Source: Aliiroseovarius sp. Z3
Lineage (GTDB): Bacteria; Pseudomonadota; Alphaproteobacteria; Rhodobacterales; Rhodobacteraceae
Assembly: GCF_029105185.1 (NCBI RefSeq)
Contig: NZ_JAFMZK010000010.1
Location: 62,001 to 126,000, forward strand
Length of the DNA stretch: 64,000 bases
Direction of reading: 5' to 3'
Under the pieces are notes generated by a model. The model saw only the letters and a program-made list of their open reading frames with translations. It was not told where the DNA came from and did no database searches. The translations under genes and the position numbers were made by a program. Positions 1 to 9,544 of this stretch are shown piece by piece (the stretch's first letter is position 1; each line of letters opens with the position of its first letter).

Positions 1-309
1 TATGGTCGAGCGCAGATGCTTCCTGTTGTTTCCGAACGAAATTACAAGAAAACGAACGAAGCCGCAATTGTCTTACGCGCTTTTGCCGCGAATCGAAAGA
101 ATGATGCGCTGATTCGGGCAGATTCTTGGGATCTGCACCCGAGAATCGAATATCCCAAGCGCTGATCCACCCAACTTAGCTGAAGAATGTGAGGTTAAAG
201 CTCATATTTTTCAAATATCTACAAATAACGAACATAAACGAAAATATGTAACTTTCTTTTTTCGGGTAAGCTGCTAGAAATGACTCCTACGCTGCACCTG
301 GGGGGAACC
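1..309. promoter_or_regulatory. Upstream regulatory region of the glp operon
   Basis: No convincing gene is seen here. The octamer CGAACGAA occurs at 33-40 and again at 53-60, exactly 20 bp apart. The pentamer ACGAA occurs at 228-232 and 238-242, 10 bp apart. On the other strand these read TTCGT, which resembles half-sites of GlpR, a DeoR-family repressor of glycerol genes. An imperfect stem-loop lies at 111-147 (arms GATTC/GAATC, GGG/CCC, CAGAT/ATCTG) with no following T-run. The assignment to GlpR is inference, because no glpR gene is in the window. Confidence 0.45.
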
Positions 310-1911
310 ATGCCGGCTGATGCCACCGATAATGCCTATGATCTTTTTATCATTGGTGGTGGAATCAATGGCTGTGGCATTGCGCGGGATGCGGCCGGAC
401 GCGGGATGTCAGTCGCCCTTGCCGAAATGGACGACCTTGCATCGGCGACCTCATCTGCATCAACAAAACTGTTCCACGGCGGTCTGCGGTATCTGGAGTA
501 TTTCGAGTTTCGTTTGGTGCGTGAAGCGCTGATGGAACGCGAGACCTTGTTGGAAGCAATGCCGCATATCAGCTGGCCGATGCGGTTTGTGCTGCCGTAT
601 CACAAGGACATGCGGTTCGAGGCTGAAACGCCAACCTCGAAACTTTTGAACGTCTTCATGCCCTGGCTTCGCGGGCGCCGCCCGGCATGGCTGATCCGGC
701 TGGGCCTGTTCATGTATGATCACCTTGGGGGGCGAAAAATCCTGCCGGGCACCACGACGGTCGACCTGCGTGCAGGGCCGGAGGGCGCGCCGTTGGACAG
801 CCGCTTTGTCAAAGCCTACGAATATTCGGATTGCTGGGTAGATGACGCCCGCCTTGTCGCCCTGAACGCCCGGGATGCCGCCAATCGCGGCGCCCGGATC
901 ATGGTTGGCACCAAGGTTGTTGCGGCAACGCGCGAAGGGGATCGCTGGCGGATCGAGACATCGGATCGCGCCACGGGCGAGGGGTCTGTGTTCTATGCGC
1001 GGATGCTGATCAACGCGGGCGGCCCTTGGGTGGGCAATATCATTAGAAACGCCGTGCGCAGCAATGCACAGGATGGTGTCAGGCTGGTGCGCGGCAGCCA
1101 TATCGTGACCCCGCGGCTTTATGATCACGACAAATGCTATTTCTTCCAGGGTACCGATGGGCGGATCATCTTTGCCATCCCGTATGAACAGGATTTCACG
1201 CTGATTGGCACCACCGATCAGGATCATGACGACCCGTCGATCAAGCCGGTCTGCACCGAAACCGAACAGGACTATCTGATCGCGTTCGCCAATCAGTATT
1301 TCAAGCGGGACATAAGCCGCGATGATATCGTCTGGACCTATTCCGGTGTGCGCCCGCTTTATGATGACGGGGCCAGTTCTGCCACCGCGGCAACCCGCGA
1401 TTACACGTTGAAAGTGGATACAGACGGTGGGGCGCCGCTGCTGAACGTGTTTGGTGGTAAGATCACCACCTATCGCCGGCTTGCGGAATCGGCGATGGAC
1501 AAGGTTCGTGACGTCTTCCCGGATCTGCCGGGAAAATGGACGGCGGGCGTGGCGCTTGCTGGTGGTGATTTCAGGGTGAGCGAGAAGCCGGAGCTGGTGG
1601 CGCGGCTGCGGCGGGACTACGGCTTTCTTGACGCTTTTTGGGCCGAGCGCATGATCCGTGCCTATGGCACCGATGCTTGGAAAATATTGGGCAAGGCACA
1701 ATCGGTCGCCGATCTGGGACAAGATTTTGGCGCGACGCTGACAGAAGCCGAACTGCGCTGGATGATGGTGCACGAATTCGCCAGACGGGCCGAGGATGCC
1801 GTTTGGCGGCGCAGCAAACTGGGTCTGCGCATGACAGATCAGCAAATTCAGGCCGTGGAAGACTGGATGGTCGGGGCCGACACGAATGGGGAGACGCGGG
1901 CCACCGGATAA
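310..1911 (+). CDS. glpD: Aerobic glycerol-3-phosphate dehydrogenase
   Basis: FAD flavoprotein of the inner membrane face that oxidises sn-glycerol-3-phosphate to dihydroxyacetone phosphate and passes electrons to quinone. The N-terminal dinucleotide fold shows GGGING at residues 16-21, followed by the family-typical LFHGGLRYLE segment. The length (533 aa) fits GlpD. The ATG at 310 is chosen because a GGGGGGAA purine run precedes it; an in-frame ATG at 280 has no ribosome site. It heads an operon with a glycerol importer and glycerol kinase, so it performs the step after GlpK. Identification is secure; the start is less so. Confidence 0.95.
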   Translation: MPADATDNAYDLFIIGGGINGCGIARDAAGRGMSVALAEMDDLASATSSASTKLFHGGLRYLEYFEFRLVREALMERETLLEAMPHISWPMRFVLPYHKDMRFEAETPTSKLLNVFMPWLRGRRPAWLIRLGLFMYDHLGGRKILPGTTTVDLRAGPEGAPLDSRFVKAYEYSDCWVDDARLVALNARDAANRGARIMVGTKVVAATREGDRWRIETSDRATGEGSVFYARMLINAGGPWVGNIIRNAVRSNAQDGVRLVRGSHIVTPRLYDHDKCYFFQGTDGRIIFAIPYEQDFTLIGTTDQDHDDPSIKPVCTETEQDYLIAFANQYFKRDISRDDIVWTYSGVRPLYDDGASSATAATRDYTLKVDTDGGAPLLNVFGGKITTYRRLAESAMDKVRDVFPDLPGKWTAGVALAGGDFRVSEKPELVARLRRDYGFLDAFWAERMIRAYGTDAWKILGKAQSVADLGQDFGATLTEAELRWMMVHEFARRAEDAVWRRSKLGLRMTDQQIQAVEDWMVGADTNGETRATG

Positions 1912-1938
1912 GGGGCCATGCGTTAGCGGAGGACAAAC

Positions 1939-3027
1939 ATGACTTTGAAGCTGGAAGGCGTCACCAAACGAATGGATGGGCAGACGCACATCTATCCGAC
2001 CGATCTGGAATTGCAGAGCGGAACGATGAATGTGCTGCTTGGGCCGACCCTGTCGGGCAAGACGAGCCTGATGCGCCTGATGGCGGGGCTGGATGTCCCC
2101 AACAAGGGCCGCATTTTCTGGAATGGTGAAGATGTGACCGGTATGCGGGTGCAGGATCGCAAGGTCGCGATGGTGTACCAACAGTTCATCAACTACCCCT
2201 CGATGACGGTTTACGACAACATCGCCTCGCCCCTGCGTCTTCTGGGCAAGAGCGCCAGCGAGGTTGACGCCGCCGTCAAGAAGTCCGCCGAAATGATGCA
2301 GTTGACCCCGATGCTGGATCGCAAGCCGTTGGAATTGTCAGGCGGCCAGCAACAGCGCTGTGCTTTGGCGCGGGCCTTGGTCAAGGATGCGGGGCTTGTG
2401 TTGCTGGATGAGCCGCTGGCCAACCTTGATTACAAGCTGCGCGAGGAAATGCGCATCGAGATCCCCAAGATATTTGAAGAAGCGGGCAGCATCTTTGTCT
2501 ATGCCACCACAGAACCGGAAGAGGCGCTTTTGCTGGGTGGGAATACCGCAACGCTGTGGGAAGGGCGCGTGACGCAGTTCGGGCCGACGCCGACTGTCTA
2601 TCGCAAGCCGGTGGATGCAACGACCGCACGCGTGTTCAGTGACCCGCCGATGAATTTCCTGCCGGTCACCAAATCGGGCGGCAAGCTGATGTTCGGGGAC
2701 GGGCAGTCGGCAATCGCGAGCGGCAGTCTGGCCGATCTTGCCGATGGCAATTACACCGCCGGGTTCCGTCCGAACCATCTGGAAATTCACAGTCAGGCTG
2801 CCGACGCGCTGCAATTTGCGACGCGGCTTGTGGTGACCGAGCTGACCGGGTCCGAGACCTTCATCCACCTTGATCACCATGGCGAGCGATGGGTCGGTCT
2901 GATCCACGGCGTGCATGACCTGACGCTTGGCGCTGATCTGAGCGTCTATCTCGACCCGGCTCATGTCTATGTCTTTGACGAAAGCGGCAGCTTGGTTGCG
3001 CCCGCGTCCTATTCGCTGGCGGCCTGA
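1939..3027 (+). CDS. glpS: Glycerol ABC transporter ATP-binding protein GlpS
   Basis: One of two different ATPase subunits of a glycerol importer, by match of gene order to the glpSTPQUV system described in Rhizobium. Walker A GPTLSGKT is at residues 35-42, signature LSGGQ at 133-137, and Walker B ends in LLDEP with D157/E158. The switch-loop histidine normally found in a THD motif is replaced: the sequence reads ATTEPEE with Thr191 at that place. The C-terminal third looks like a MalK-type regulatory domain. AGGAGG-like sequence (GCGGAGG) precedes the start. 362 aa, usual for the family. Confidence 0.9.
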   Translation: MTLKLEGVTKRMDGQTHIYPTDLELQSGTMNVLLGPTLSGKTSLMRLMAGLDVPNKGRIFWNGEDVTGMRVQDRKVAMVYQQFINYPSMTVYDNIASPLRLLGKSASEVDAAVKKSAEMMQLTPMLDRKPLELSGGQQQRCALARALVKDAGLVLLDEPLANLDYKLREEMRIEIPKIFEEAGSIFVYATTEPEEALLLGGNTATLWEGRVTQFGPTPTVYRKPVDATTARVFSDPPMNFLPVTKSGGKLMFGDGQSAIASGSLADLADGNYTAGFRPNHLEIHSQAADALQFATRLVVTELTGSETFIHLDHHGERWVGLIHGVHDLTLGADLSVYLDPAHVYVFDESGSLVAPASYSLAA

Positions 3028-3040
3028 GGAGAACAGAGCA

Positions 3041-4143
3041 ATGGCAAAGATCACCCTTGATAATCTGGCGCATTCCTATCTGCCCAACCCGACAAGTGAA
3101 GCCGATTACGCACTGAAAGAACTGAACCATGACTGGGTGGACGGCGAGGCTTATGCCTTGCTGGGGTCATCAGGCTGCGGCAAGTCCACGCTGCTGAACA
3201 TCATCTCGGGGCTTCTGCATCCCAGCCAGGGCCGCATCCTGTTCAACGATCAGGATGTCACCCACGCGCCAACCGCCGAACGCAACATCGCGCAGGTGTT
3301 CCAGTTTCCGGTGGTGTACGACACCATGACGGTGCGCGAAAATCTGGCGTTTCCGCTGAAGAACCGGGGGGCTGATGCCAGCTATGTCGCGCAGCGGGTC
3401 CAGCAGATCGGCAAGATGATCGGCATGGAGGCCGAGTTGGATCGCAAGGCGCGTGGTCTGACCGCCGACGCCAAGCAGAAAATCAGCCTTGGCCGGGGCA
3501 TGGTCCGCGAGGACGTGAACGCGCTGTTGTTCGACGAACCGCTGACGGTGATCGACCCGCATATGAAGTGGGAATTGCGCACCCAGTTGAAATCGCTGCA
3601 CCACGAATTTGGTCACACGATGATCTATGTCACCCACGACCAGACCGAGGCGCTGACCTTCGCGGATAAGGTCGTGGTGATGTATGATGGGCGCGTCGTG
3701 CAGATCGGCACGCCCGAGGAATTGTTCGAGCGGCCCGCACATACATTTGTCGGGTTCTTCATCGGCTCGCCGGGGATGAACCTGCTGGACGCCACGATCC
3801 GGGGCGACACCGCGATGATCGACGGGGTCGAAATCCCGCTTGGCGCCGGATACGCACCGCAAAGCGGTAAGATCGAAATCGGCGTGCGCCCGGAATACAC
3901 ACGGTTGGCGTCCGAAGGTGGCCTGCCAATCAACATACGCCGGGTCGAGGATGTTGGCCGTCACAAGATCGTACGCGCCGATTTCTTCGGGCGCGACATC
4001 AATATCATTGCCGATGAAGGCGAAGAAATTGGTGCGGATATGAACCGCATCACCTTCGATGCCGGGCGGGTGAACGTCTATGCCAATGACTGGCGCGTTA
4101 CACCTGCCGGCGCGCAAAACGAAACCGCAGGGGGGGCCGTCTG

Positions 4144-4144
<1 letters not shown>
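3041..4144 (+). CDS. glpT: Glycerol ABC transporter ATP-binding protein GlpT
   Basis: Second ATPase of the glycerol importer, 367 aa. Walker A GSSGCGKST is at residues 42-50, and the Walker B LLFDEP and switch-loop THD (His199) are intact. The ABC signature is degenerate: LTADA at 140-144 in place of LSGGQ. Paired with GlpS, which has a good signature but no switch histidine, this predicts one canonical and one degenerate ATP site. The ATG at 3041 follows GGAGAACAGAGCA and lies 13 bases after the glpS stop. A longer reading from 2963 would overlap glpS and is not favoured. Its stop overlaps the next start (ATGA at 4141-4146 region). Confidence 0.9.
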
Positions 4145-5013
<869 letters not shown>

Positions 5014-5016
5014 GCG

Positions 5017-5865
5017 ATGACCAACGCGACAGCGACCAAATCCAAGGGCGGTTTCGGCCCAAGCTGGTTCAACAGCCGCACGGTGGTGATGACCCTCTAT
5101 CTCGTTTTCATGTTGTTGCCGATCTATTGGCTTTTGAACATGAGCCTAAAGACCAACACCGAGATCCTGAACGATTTCACCCTGTTTCCCAACAATCTGA
5201 CGCTGGCCAACTACAAGACGATCCTGACCGATCCGGCGTGGTATATGGGGTATGTCAATTCGATCATCTACGTGACGATCAACACCGTGATCAGTCTGGC
5301 TGTCGCGTTGCCTGCGGCTTATGCGTTCAGCCGCTATCACTTCATGGGCGACAAGCACCTGTTCTTCTGGTTGCTGACCAACCGGATGGCACCGCCTGCG
5401 GTCTTTGCCCTGCCGTTCTTCCAGCTTTACAGCTCGGTCGGGTTGTTTGATACGCACATCGCCGTCGCATTGGCGCACACACTGTTTAACGTGCCGCTGG
5501 CCGTGTGGATTCTGGAAGGCTTCATGCGTGGCGTGCCGAAAGAGATCGACGAAACCGCCTATATCGACGGCTACAGTTTCGGAAAGTTCTTCGTGAAGAT
5601 TTTCACGCCCCTGATCGCCAGCGGAATCGGAGTCGCCGCGTTCTTCTGCTTCATGTTCTCGTGGGTCGAGCTGCTGCTGAGCCGCACGCTGACCACGGTG
5701 GATGCCAAGCCTATTTCCGCGATCATGACCCGCACGCAGGGCGCTGCCGGTATCGACTGGGGCGTGCTGGCTGCCGCTGGTGTGCTGACCATCGTGCCCG
5801 GCGCGTTGGTGATCTATTTTGTCCGCAACTACATCGCCAAGGGCTTTGCCCTGGGTCGTGTGTAA
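5017..5865 (+). CDS. glpQ: Glycerol ABC transporter permease GlpQ
   Basis: Partner permease of the MalG/UgpE type, 282 aa, with about six membrane segments; the first is around residues 24-43. The coupling loop reads PKEIDETAYIDGYS. The gene starts 3 bases after glpP, with GGAGGG lying across the glpP stop as ribosome site. The name follows the Rhizobium glp cluster and should not be confused with the enterobacterial phosphodiesterase GlpQ. Substrate assignment rests on context. Confidence 0.88.
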   Translation: MTNATATKSKGGFGPSWFNSRTVVMTLYLVFMLLPIYWLLNMSLKTNTEILNDFTLFPNNLTLANYKTILTDPAWYMGYVNSIIYVTINTVISLAVALPAAYAFSRYHFMGDKHLFFWLLTNRMAPPAVFALPFFQLYSSVGLFDTHIAVALAHTLFNVPLAVWILEGFMRGVPKEIDETAYIDGYSFGKFFVKIFTPLIASGIGVAAFFCFMFSWVELLLSRTLTTVDAKPISAIMTRTQGAAGIDWGVLAAAGVLTIVPGALVIYFVRNYIAKGFALGRV

Positions 5866-5889
5866 GCCTGAACGACGGAGGACCGAACT

Positions 5890-6162
5890 ATGGCATGGAT
5901 GGCATGGACCTGGCCGACCGCGATTTTCTTCATGGTCATCGCGAGCCTTCTGATCATCTTCACGATGCTGGCCATCAGATACCCGGAAACCCCGCGCGTG
6001 GGTGTATTGCGGATTGAAACCACAAGGGGCGACCGCCTCTTCATCACTCTTCTTGGCTCGGCCTTCATCAATCTGGCCTGGCTTGGATTGGTCGGCGCAA
6101 ACCAACCTTTTGCACTGATCGTCTGCCTGATCTACGCCGCGGCGGTGTTCCGCTGGGTGTGA
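5890..6162 (+). CDS. glpU: Small membrane protein GlpU (DUF2160-like)
   Basis: A 90-aa hydrophobic protein with two to three membrane segments: roughly residues 8-28, a second near 42-62 and a third near 68-85. It lies between the permease and binding-protein genes with CGGAGGA before its ATG. The same small gene holds this place in the glp cluster of Rhizobium and relatives and is called glpU there; its biochemical role is, to my knowledge, undefined. It could stabilise or regulate the transporter membrane part. Identification is by position, size and hydrophobicity. Confidence 0.78.
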   Translation: MAWMAWTWPTAIFFMVIASLLIIFTMLAIRYPETPRVGVLRIETTRGDRLFITLLGSAFINLAWLGLVGANQPFALIVCLIYAAAVFRWV

Positions 6163-6250
6163 TGACAGGCAAGTGTGACCGGAGGAAGAGGAGATCCGGT
6201 CATCACGCTTCACAGTTCCTCAGTCATCGGTTCTAAACGGGAGGTAACCT

Positions 6251-7963
6251 ATGAACCTGAAGCTAAAAACAACAACGGCTGCGCTTTTGATCCTTGCGGG
6301 TCCGGCGTTTGCCGATATGGACGCGGCACGTGCGTTCCTTGACGCGGAGATTGGCGATCTTTCGTCACTTGACCGCGCCGCCCAGGAAGCCGAGATGCAG
6401 TTCTTTGTCGATGCGGCGGCTCCGTTCGCTGGCATGGAGATCAAGGTCGTTTCGGAAACCATCACGACACACGAGTATGAAAGCCAGGTGCTGGCGCCTG
6501 CTTTCACCGCCATCACCGGCATCAAGGTCACGCATGACCTGATCGGCGAAGGCGACGTGGTTGAGAAGCTGCAAACCCAAATGCAGTCGGGTGAAAACAT
6601 CTATGATGGGTACATCAACGACAGCGACCTGATCGGCACCCACTGGCGTTATCAGCAAGCCCGCAACCTGACCGACTGGATGGCCGGCGAAGGTGCGGAC
6701 GTGACCAACCCCGGTCTTGATCTGGACGATTTCATCGGCACGCAGTTCACCACCGCGCCCGATGGCAAGCTTTACCAGTTGCCGGACCAGCAGTTCGCGA
6801 ACCTTTACTGGTTCCGCTACGACTGGTTCAACGACGAAAAGAACAAGGCCGACTTCAAGGAAGCCTATGGTTATGATCTTGGCGTTCCGGTCAACTGGTC
6901 GGCGTATGAGGATATCGCCGAGTTCTTCACCGGTCGCGACCTGTCGCATATGGGCGTCGAAGGCGAAGTCTATGGCAACATGGACTACGGCAAGAAAGAC
7001 CCCTCGCTTGGGTGGCGTTACACCGATGCGTGGCTGTCCATGGCCGGTGCAGGCGACAAGGGCGAGCCGAACGGCCTGCCCGTCGACGAATGGGGTATTC
7101 GTGTGAACGAAAACTCGCAGCCGGTCGGTTCGTGCGTTGCGCGTGGCGGTGCCACCAACGGCCCCGCTGCCGTTTATGCCGTGACCAAGGCCATCGAGTG
7201 GCTTGAGAAGTATTCGCCCCCGGCAGCGGCTGGTATGACCTTCTCGGAGGCTGGCCCGATCCCCGCGCAGGGCAACGTTGCCCAGCAGATGTTCTGGTAC
7301 ACTGCCTTCACCGCCGCAACGGTCATTCCTGACCTGCCGGTGATGAACGAGGACGGCACGCCGAAATGGCGTATGGCCCCGTCGCCGCATGGCGCATATT
7401 GGTCCGAAGGCACCAAGATCGGCTATCAGGACGTTGGGTCATGGACGCTGATGAAATCGACTCCGGTTGATCGTGCCAAGGCCGCGTGGCTTTATGCCCA
7501 GTTCGTCACCTCGAAAACCGTGGACGTGAAGAAAGCCCATGTTGGTCTGACGTTCATTCGTGAAAGCACCATCCAGCACGACAGCTTTACCGAGCGTGCG
7601 GACAAGCTGGGCGGTCTGATCGAGTTCTATCGCTCGCCCGCACGGGTTGCATGGTCGCCGACCGGCACCAACGTTCCGGATTATCCGAAACTGGCCCAGC
7701 TGTGGTGGCAGAACATCGGTGACGCAATGTCCGGTGCGAAAACCCCGCAGGAAGCTCTGGACGGTCTCTGCGCCGATCAGGAGCGGGTTCTGGAGCGTCT
7801 TGAACGCGCGGGCATCCAAGGCGATATTGGTCCGAAGATGAACGAAGAGCAGGATCCGGAAGTCTGGCTGAGCCAGCCGGGTTCGCCCAAGGCAAAACTT
7901 GCCAACGAAGATGAAGAGCCCAAGACGGTCAGCTATGACGAGCTGATTGCATCCTGGAACTGA
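6251..7963 (+). CDS. glpV: Glycerol ABC transporter substrate-binding protein GlpV
   Basis: Periplasmic binding protein, 570 aa, larger than the usual 400-450 aa of extracellular family-1 binding proteins but typical for GlpV-type proteins. The N-terminus is a classical signal peptide (MNLKLKTTTAALLILAG) with likely cleavage after AFA near residue 22. It would capture glycerol for GlpP/GlpQ. GGGAGG precedes the ATG. A strong hairpin follows the stop at 7972-7995, so this gene may be the last one in the most abundant form of the message. Confidence 0.9.
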   Translation: MNLKLKTTTAALLILAGPAFADMDAARAFLDAEIGDLSSLDRAAQEAEMQFFVDAAAPFAGMEIKVVSETITTHEYESQVLAPAFTAITGIKVTHDLIGEGDVVEKLQTQMQSGENIYDGYINDSDLIGTHWRYQQARNLTDWMAGEGADVTNPGLDLDDFIGTQFTTAPDGKLYQLPDQQFANLYWFRYDWFNDEKNKADFKEAYGYDLGVPVNWSAYEDIAEFFTGRDLSHMGVEGEVYGNMDYGKKDPSLGWRYTDAWLSMAGAGDKGEPNGLPVDEWGIRVNENSQPVGSCVARGGATNGPAAVYAVTKAIEWLEKYSPPAAAGMTFSEAGPIPAQGNVAQQMFWYTAFTAATVIPDLPVMNEDGTPKWRMAPSPHGAYWSEGTKIGYQDVGSWTLMKSTPVDRAKAAWLYAQFVTSKTVDVKKAHVGLTFIRESTIQHDSFTERADKLGGLIEFYRSPARVAWSPTGTNVPDYPKLAQLWWQNIGDAMSGAKTPQEALDGLCADQERVLERLERAGIQGDIGPKMNEEQDPEVWLSQPGSPKAKLANEDEEPKTVSYDELIASWN

Positions 7964-7971
7964 TCTTCCCC

Positions 7972-7999
7972 GGTCGGGGCCACACGGCCCCGACCACCC
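7972..7999 (+). terminator. Hairpin between glpV and glpK
   Basis: Perfect 10-bp inverted repeat: GGTCGGGGCC at 7972-7981 and GGCCCCGACC at 7986-7995, with loop ACAC. It is followed by ACCCTTTGAGTTTTA, only modestly T-rich. It may be a partial terminator or RNA-stabilising hairpin that lowers glpK expression relative to the binding protein. Confidence 0.65.
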
Positions 8000-8050
8000 T
8001 TTGAGTTTTAGAAGTTTCACTTGGCTACCATCCAGACGAGGAGACGCGCC

Positions 8051-9529
8051 ATGACCCATATCCTCGCAATTGATCAGGGCACCACATCCAGTCGTGCGCT
8101 GGTATTCGATGCGGACATGAAGATCGTGGCCAGCGCCCAGGAAGAATTTCCGCAACATTTTCCGGCGTCGGGCTGGGTTGAACATGACGCGGATGATCTG
8201 TGGTCCACAACGTTGTCGACCTGCCGTGCAGCCTTGGAAAAAGCCGGGCTGAGTGCTGGTGACATCACCGCCATGGGGATCACCAACCAGCGTGAAACGA
8301 CCCTGATCTGGGATCGCGCCACCGGAAAACCGATCCACAACGCCATTGTGTGGCAGGATCGCAGGACGTCGGACCTGTGCCAAACCCTGAAAGAACAGGG
8401 CTTTGAGACAACCGTGCGCGACAGGACCGGTTTGCTGCTGGACCCGTATTTCAGCGCCACCAAAGTGCGCTGGCTTCTGGACAATGTTGACGGCGCGCAG
8501 GCGCGGGCCGAGGCCGGAGAGCTGGCTTTTGGCACGGTGGACTCTTGGCTGATCTGGAACCTGACCGATGGTGCGCGCCATGTGACGGACGCGACCAATG
8601 CCGCACGCACGATGCTCTACGACATCCGCAAGGGTCGGTGGTCATCCACGATGTGCAAGATGCTGGACATCCCGATGGCGCTTCTGCCCGAGGTTCTGGA
8701 TTGCGCCGCTGATTTCGGTGTGACCAAGACCCTTGGTGCGCCGATCCCGATCCTTGGTGTGGCGGGCGACCAGCAGGCGGCGACCGTTGGGCAGGCGTGT
8801 TTTGAACCGGGCATGTTGAAATCGACCTATGGCACGGGATGTTTTGCGCTGCTCAATACCGGTGATGCGCCGGTGATCAGCCAGAACCGGTTGCTGACCA
8901 CCATCGCCTATCAGCTTGATGGCAAGCCGACCTATGCGCTGGAAGGCTCGATCTTTATCGCCGGGGCGGTGGTGCAATGGCTGCGCGACGGGCTAAAGAT
9001 CATCGACAGCGCGCCCGAGACTCAGGCGCTGGCCGAAGCGGCGGACCCCGCGCAATCGCTTGTGCTGGTTCCAGCGTTTACCGGCTTGGGTGCCCCATAT
9101 TGGAACGCCGATTGTCGTGGTGCCGTGTTTGGTCTGACCCGCAATTCGGGACCGGCCGAATTTGCCCGTGCGGCGTTAGAAAGCATCGGATTTCAGACCC
9201 GCGACCTGCTGGAAGCGATGCATGCCGATATGGGCGACACTGATACGGCGACGCTTCGGGTCGATGGCGGCATGAGCGCATCGGATTACACGATGCAGTT
9301 TCTGGCCGATATCATCGGCGCTGCCGTTGATCGCCCTGAAGTGCTGGAAACCACCGCGATGGGGGCAGCGTGGCTGGCCGGTCAACGCGCCGGGGTTTAT
9401 CCCGGTCAGACAGAGTTCGCCCGCACATGGGCGCTTGAACATCAGTTCACCCCCGCGATGGAGCCCGAGGCGCGTGATACGAAATACGCGGCATGGAAGC
9501 GCGCCGTGGCGGCGACACTTTCATTCTAG
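8051..9529 (+). CDS. glpK: Glycerol kinase
   Basis: FGGY-family kinase, 492 aa, that phosphorylates glycerol to sn-glycerol-3-phosphate in the cytoplasm and so traps it after uptake. The N-terminal phosphate-binding motif [13 protein letters not shown] and the C-terminal segment with [17 protein letters not shown] are clear. ATG 8051 is chosen because GAGGAG lies at 8037-8042; a TTG at 8021 would add ten residues and has no site. Completes the pathway glycerol to DHAP with the transporter and GlpD. Confidence 0.97.
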   Translation: MTHILAIDQGTTSSRALVFDADMKIVASAQEEFPQHFPASGWVEHDADDLWSTTLSTCRAALEKAGLSAGDITAMGITNQRETTLIWDRATGKPIHNAIVWQDRRTSDLCQTLKEQGFETTVRDRTGLLLDPYFSATKVRWLLDNVDGAQARAEAGELAFGTVDSWLIWNLTDGARHVTDATNAARTMLYDIRKGRWSSTMCKMLDIPMALLPEVLDCAADFGVTKTLGAPIPILGVAGDQQAATVGQACFEPGMLKSTYGTGCFALLNTGDAPVISQNRLLTTIAYQLDGKPTYALEGSIFIAGAVVQWLRDGLKIIDSAPETQALAEAADPAQSLVLVPAFTGLGAPYWNADCRGAVFGLTRNSGPAEFARAALESIGFQTRDLLEAMHADMGDTDTATLRVDGGMSASDYTMQFLADIIGAAVDRPEVLETTAMGAAWLAGQRAGVYPGQTEFARTWALEHQFTPAMEPEARDTKYAAWKRAVAATLSF

Positions 9530-9544
9530 AAAGCTGACCATCAC

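Noticed and set aside
111-147. Imperfect stem-loop upstream of glpD as a terminator
   Set aside because: Bulged stem and no T-run; kept only as a remark in the regulatory region.
460-2181. 573-codon open reading on the minus strand opposite glpD
   Set aside because: It covers a clear glpD and the glpS start; long antisense readings are expected in GC-rich coding DNA, and the translation shows no recognisable domain.
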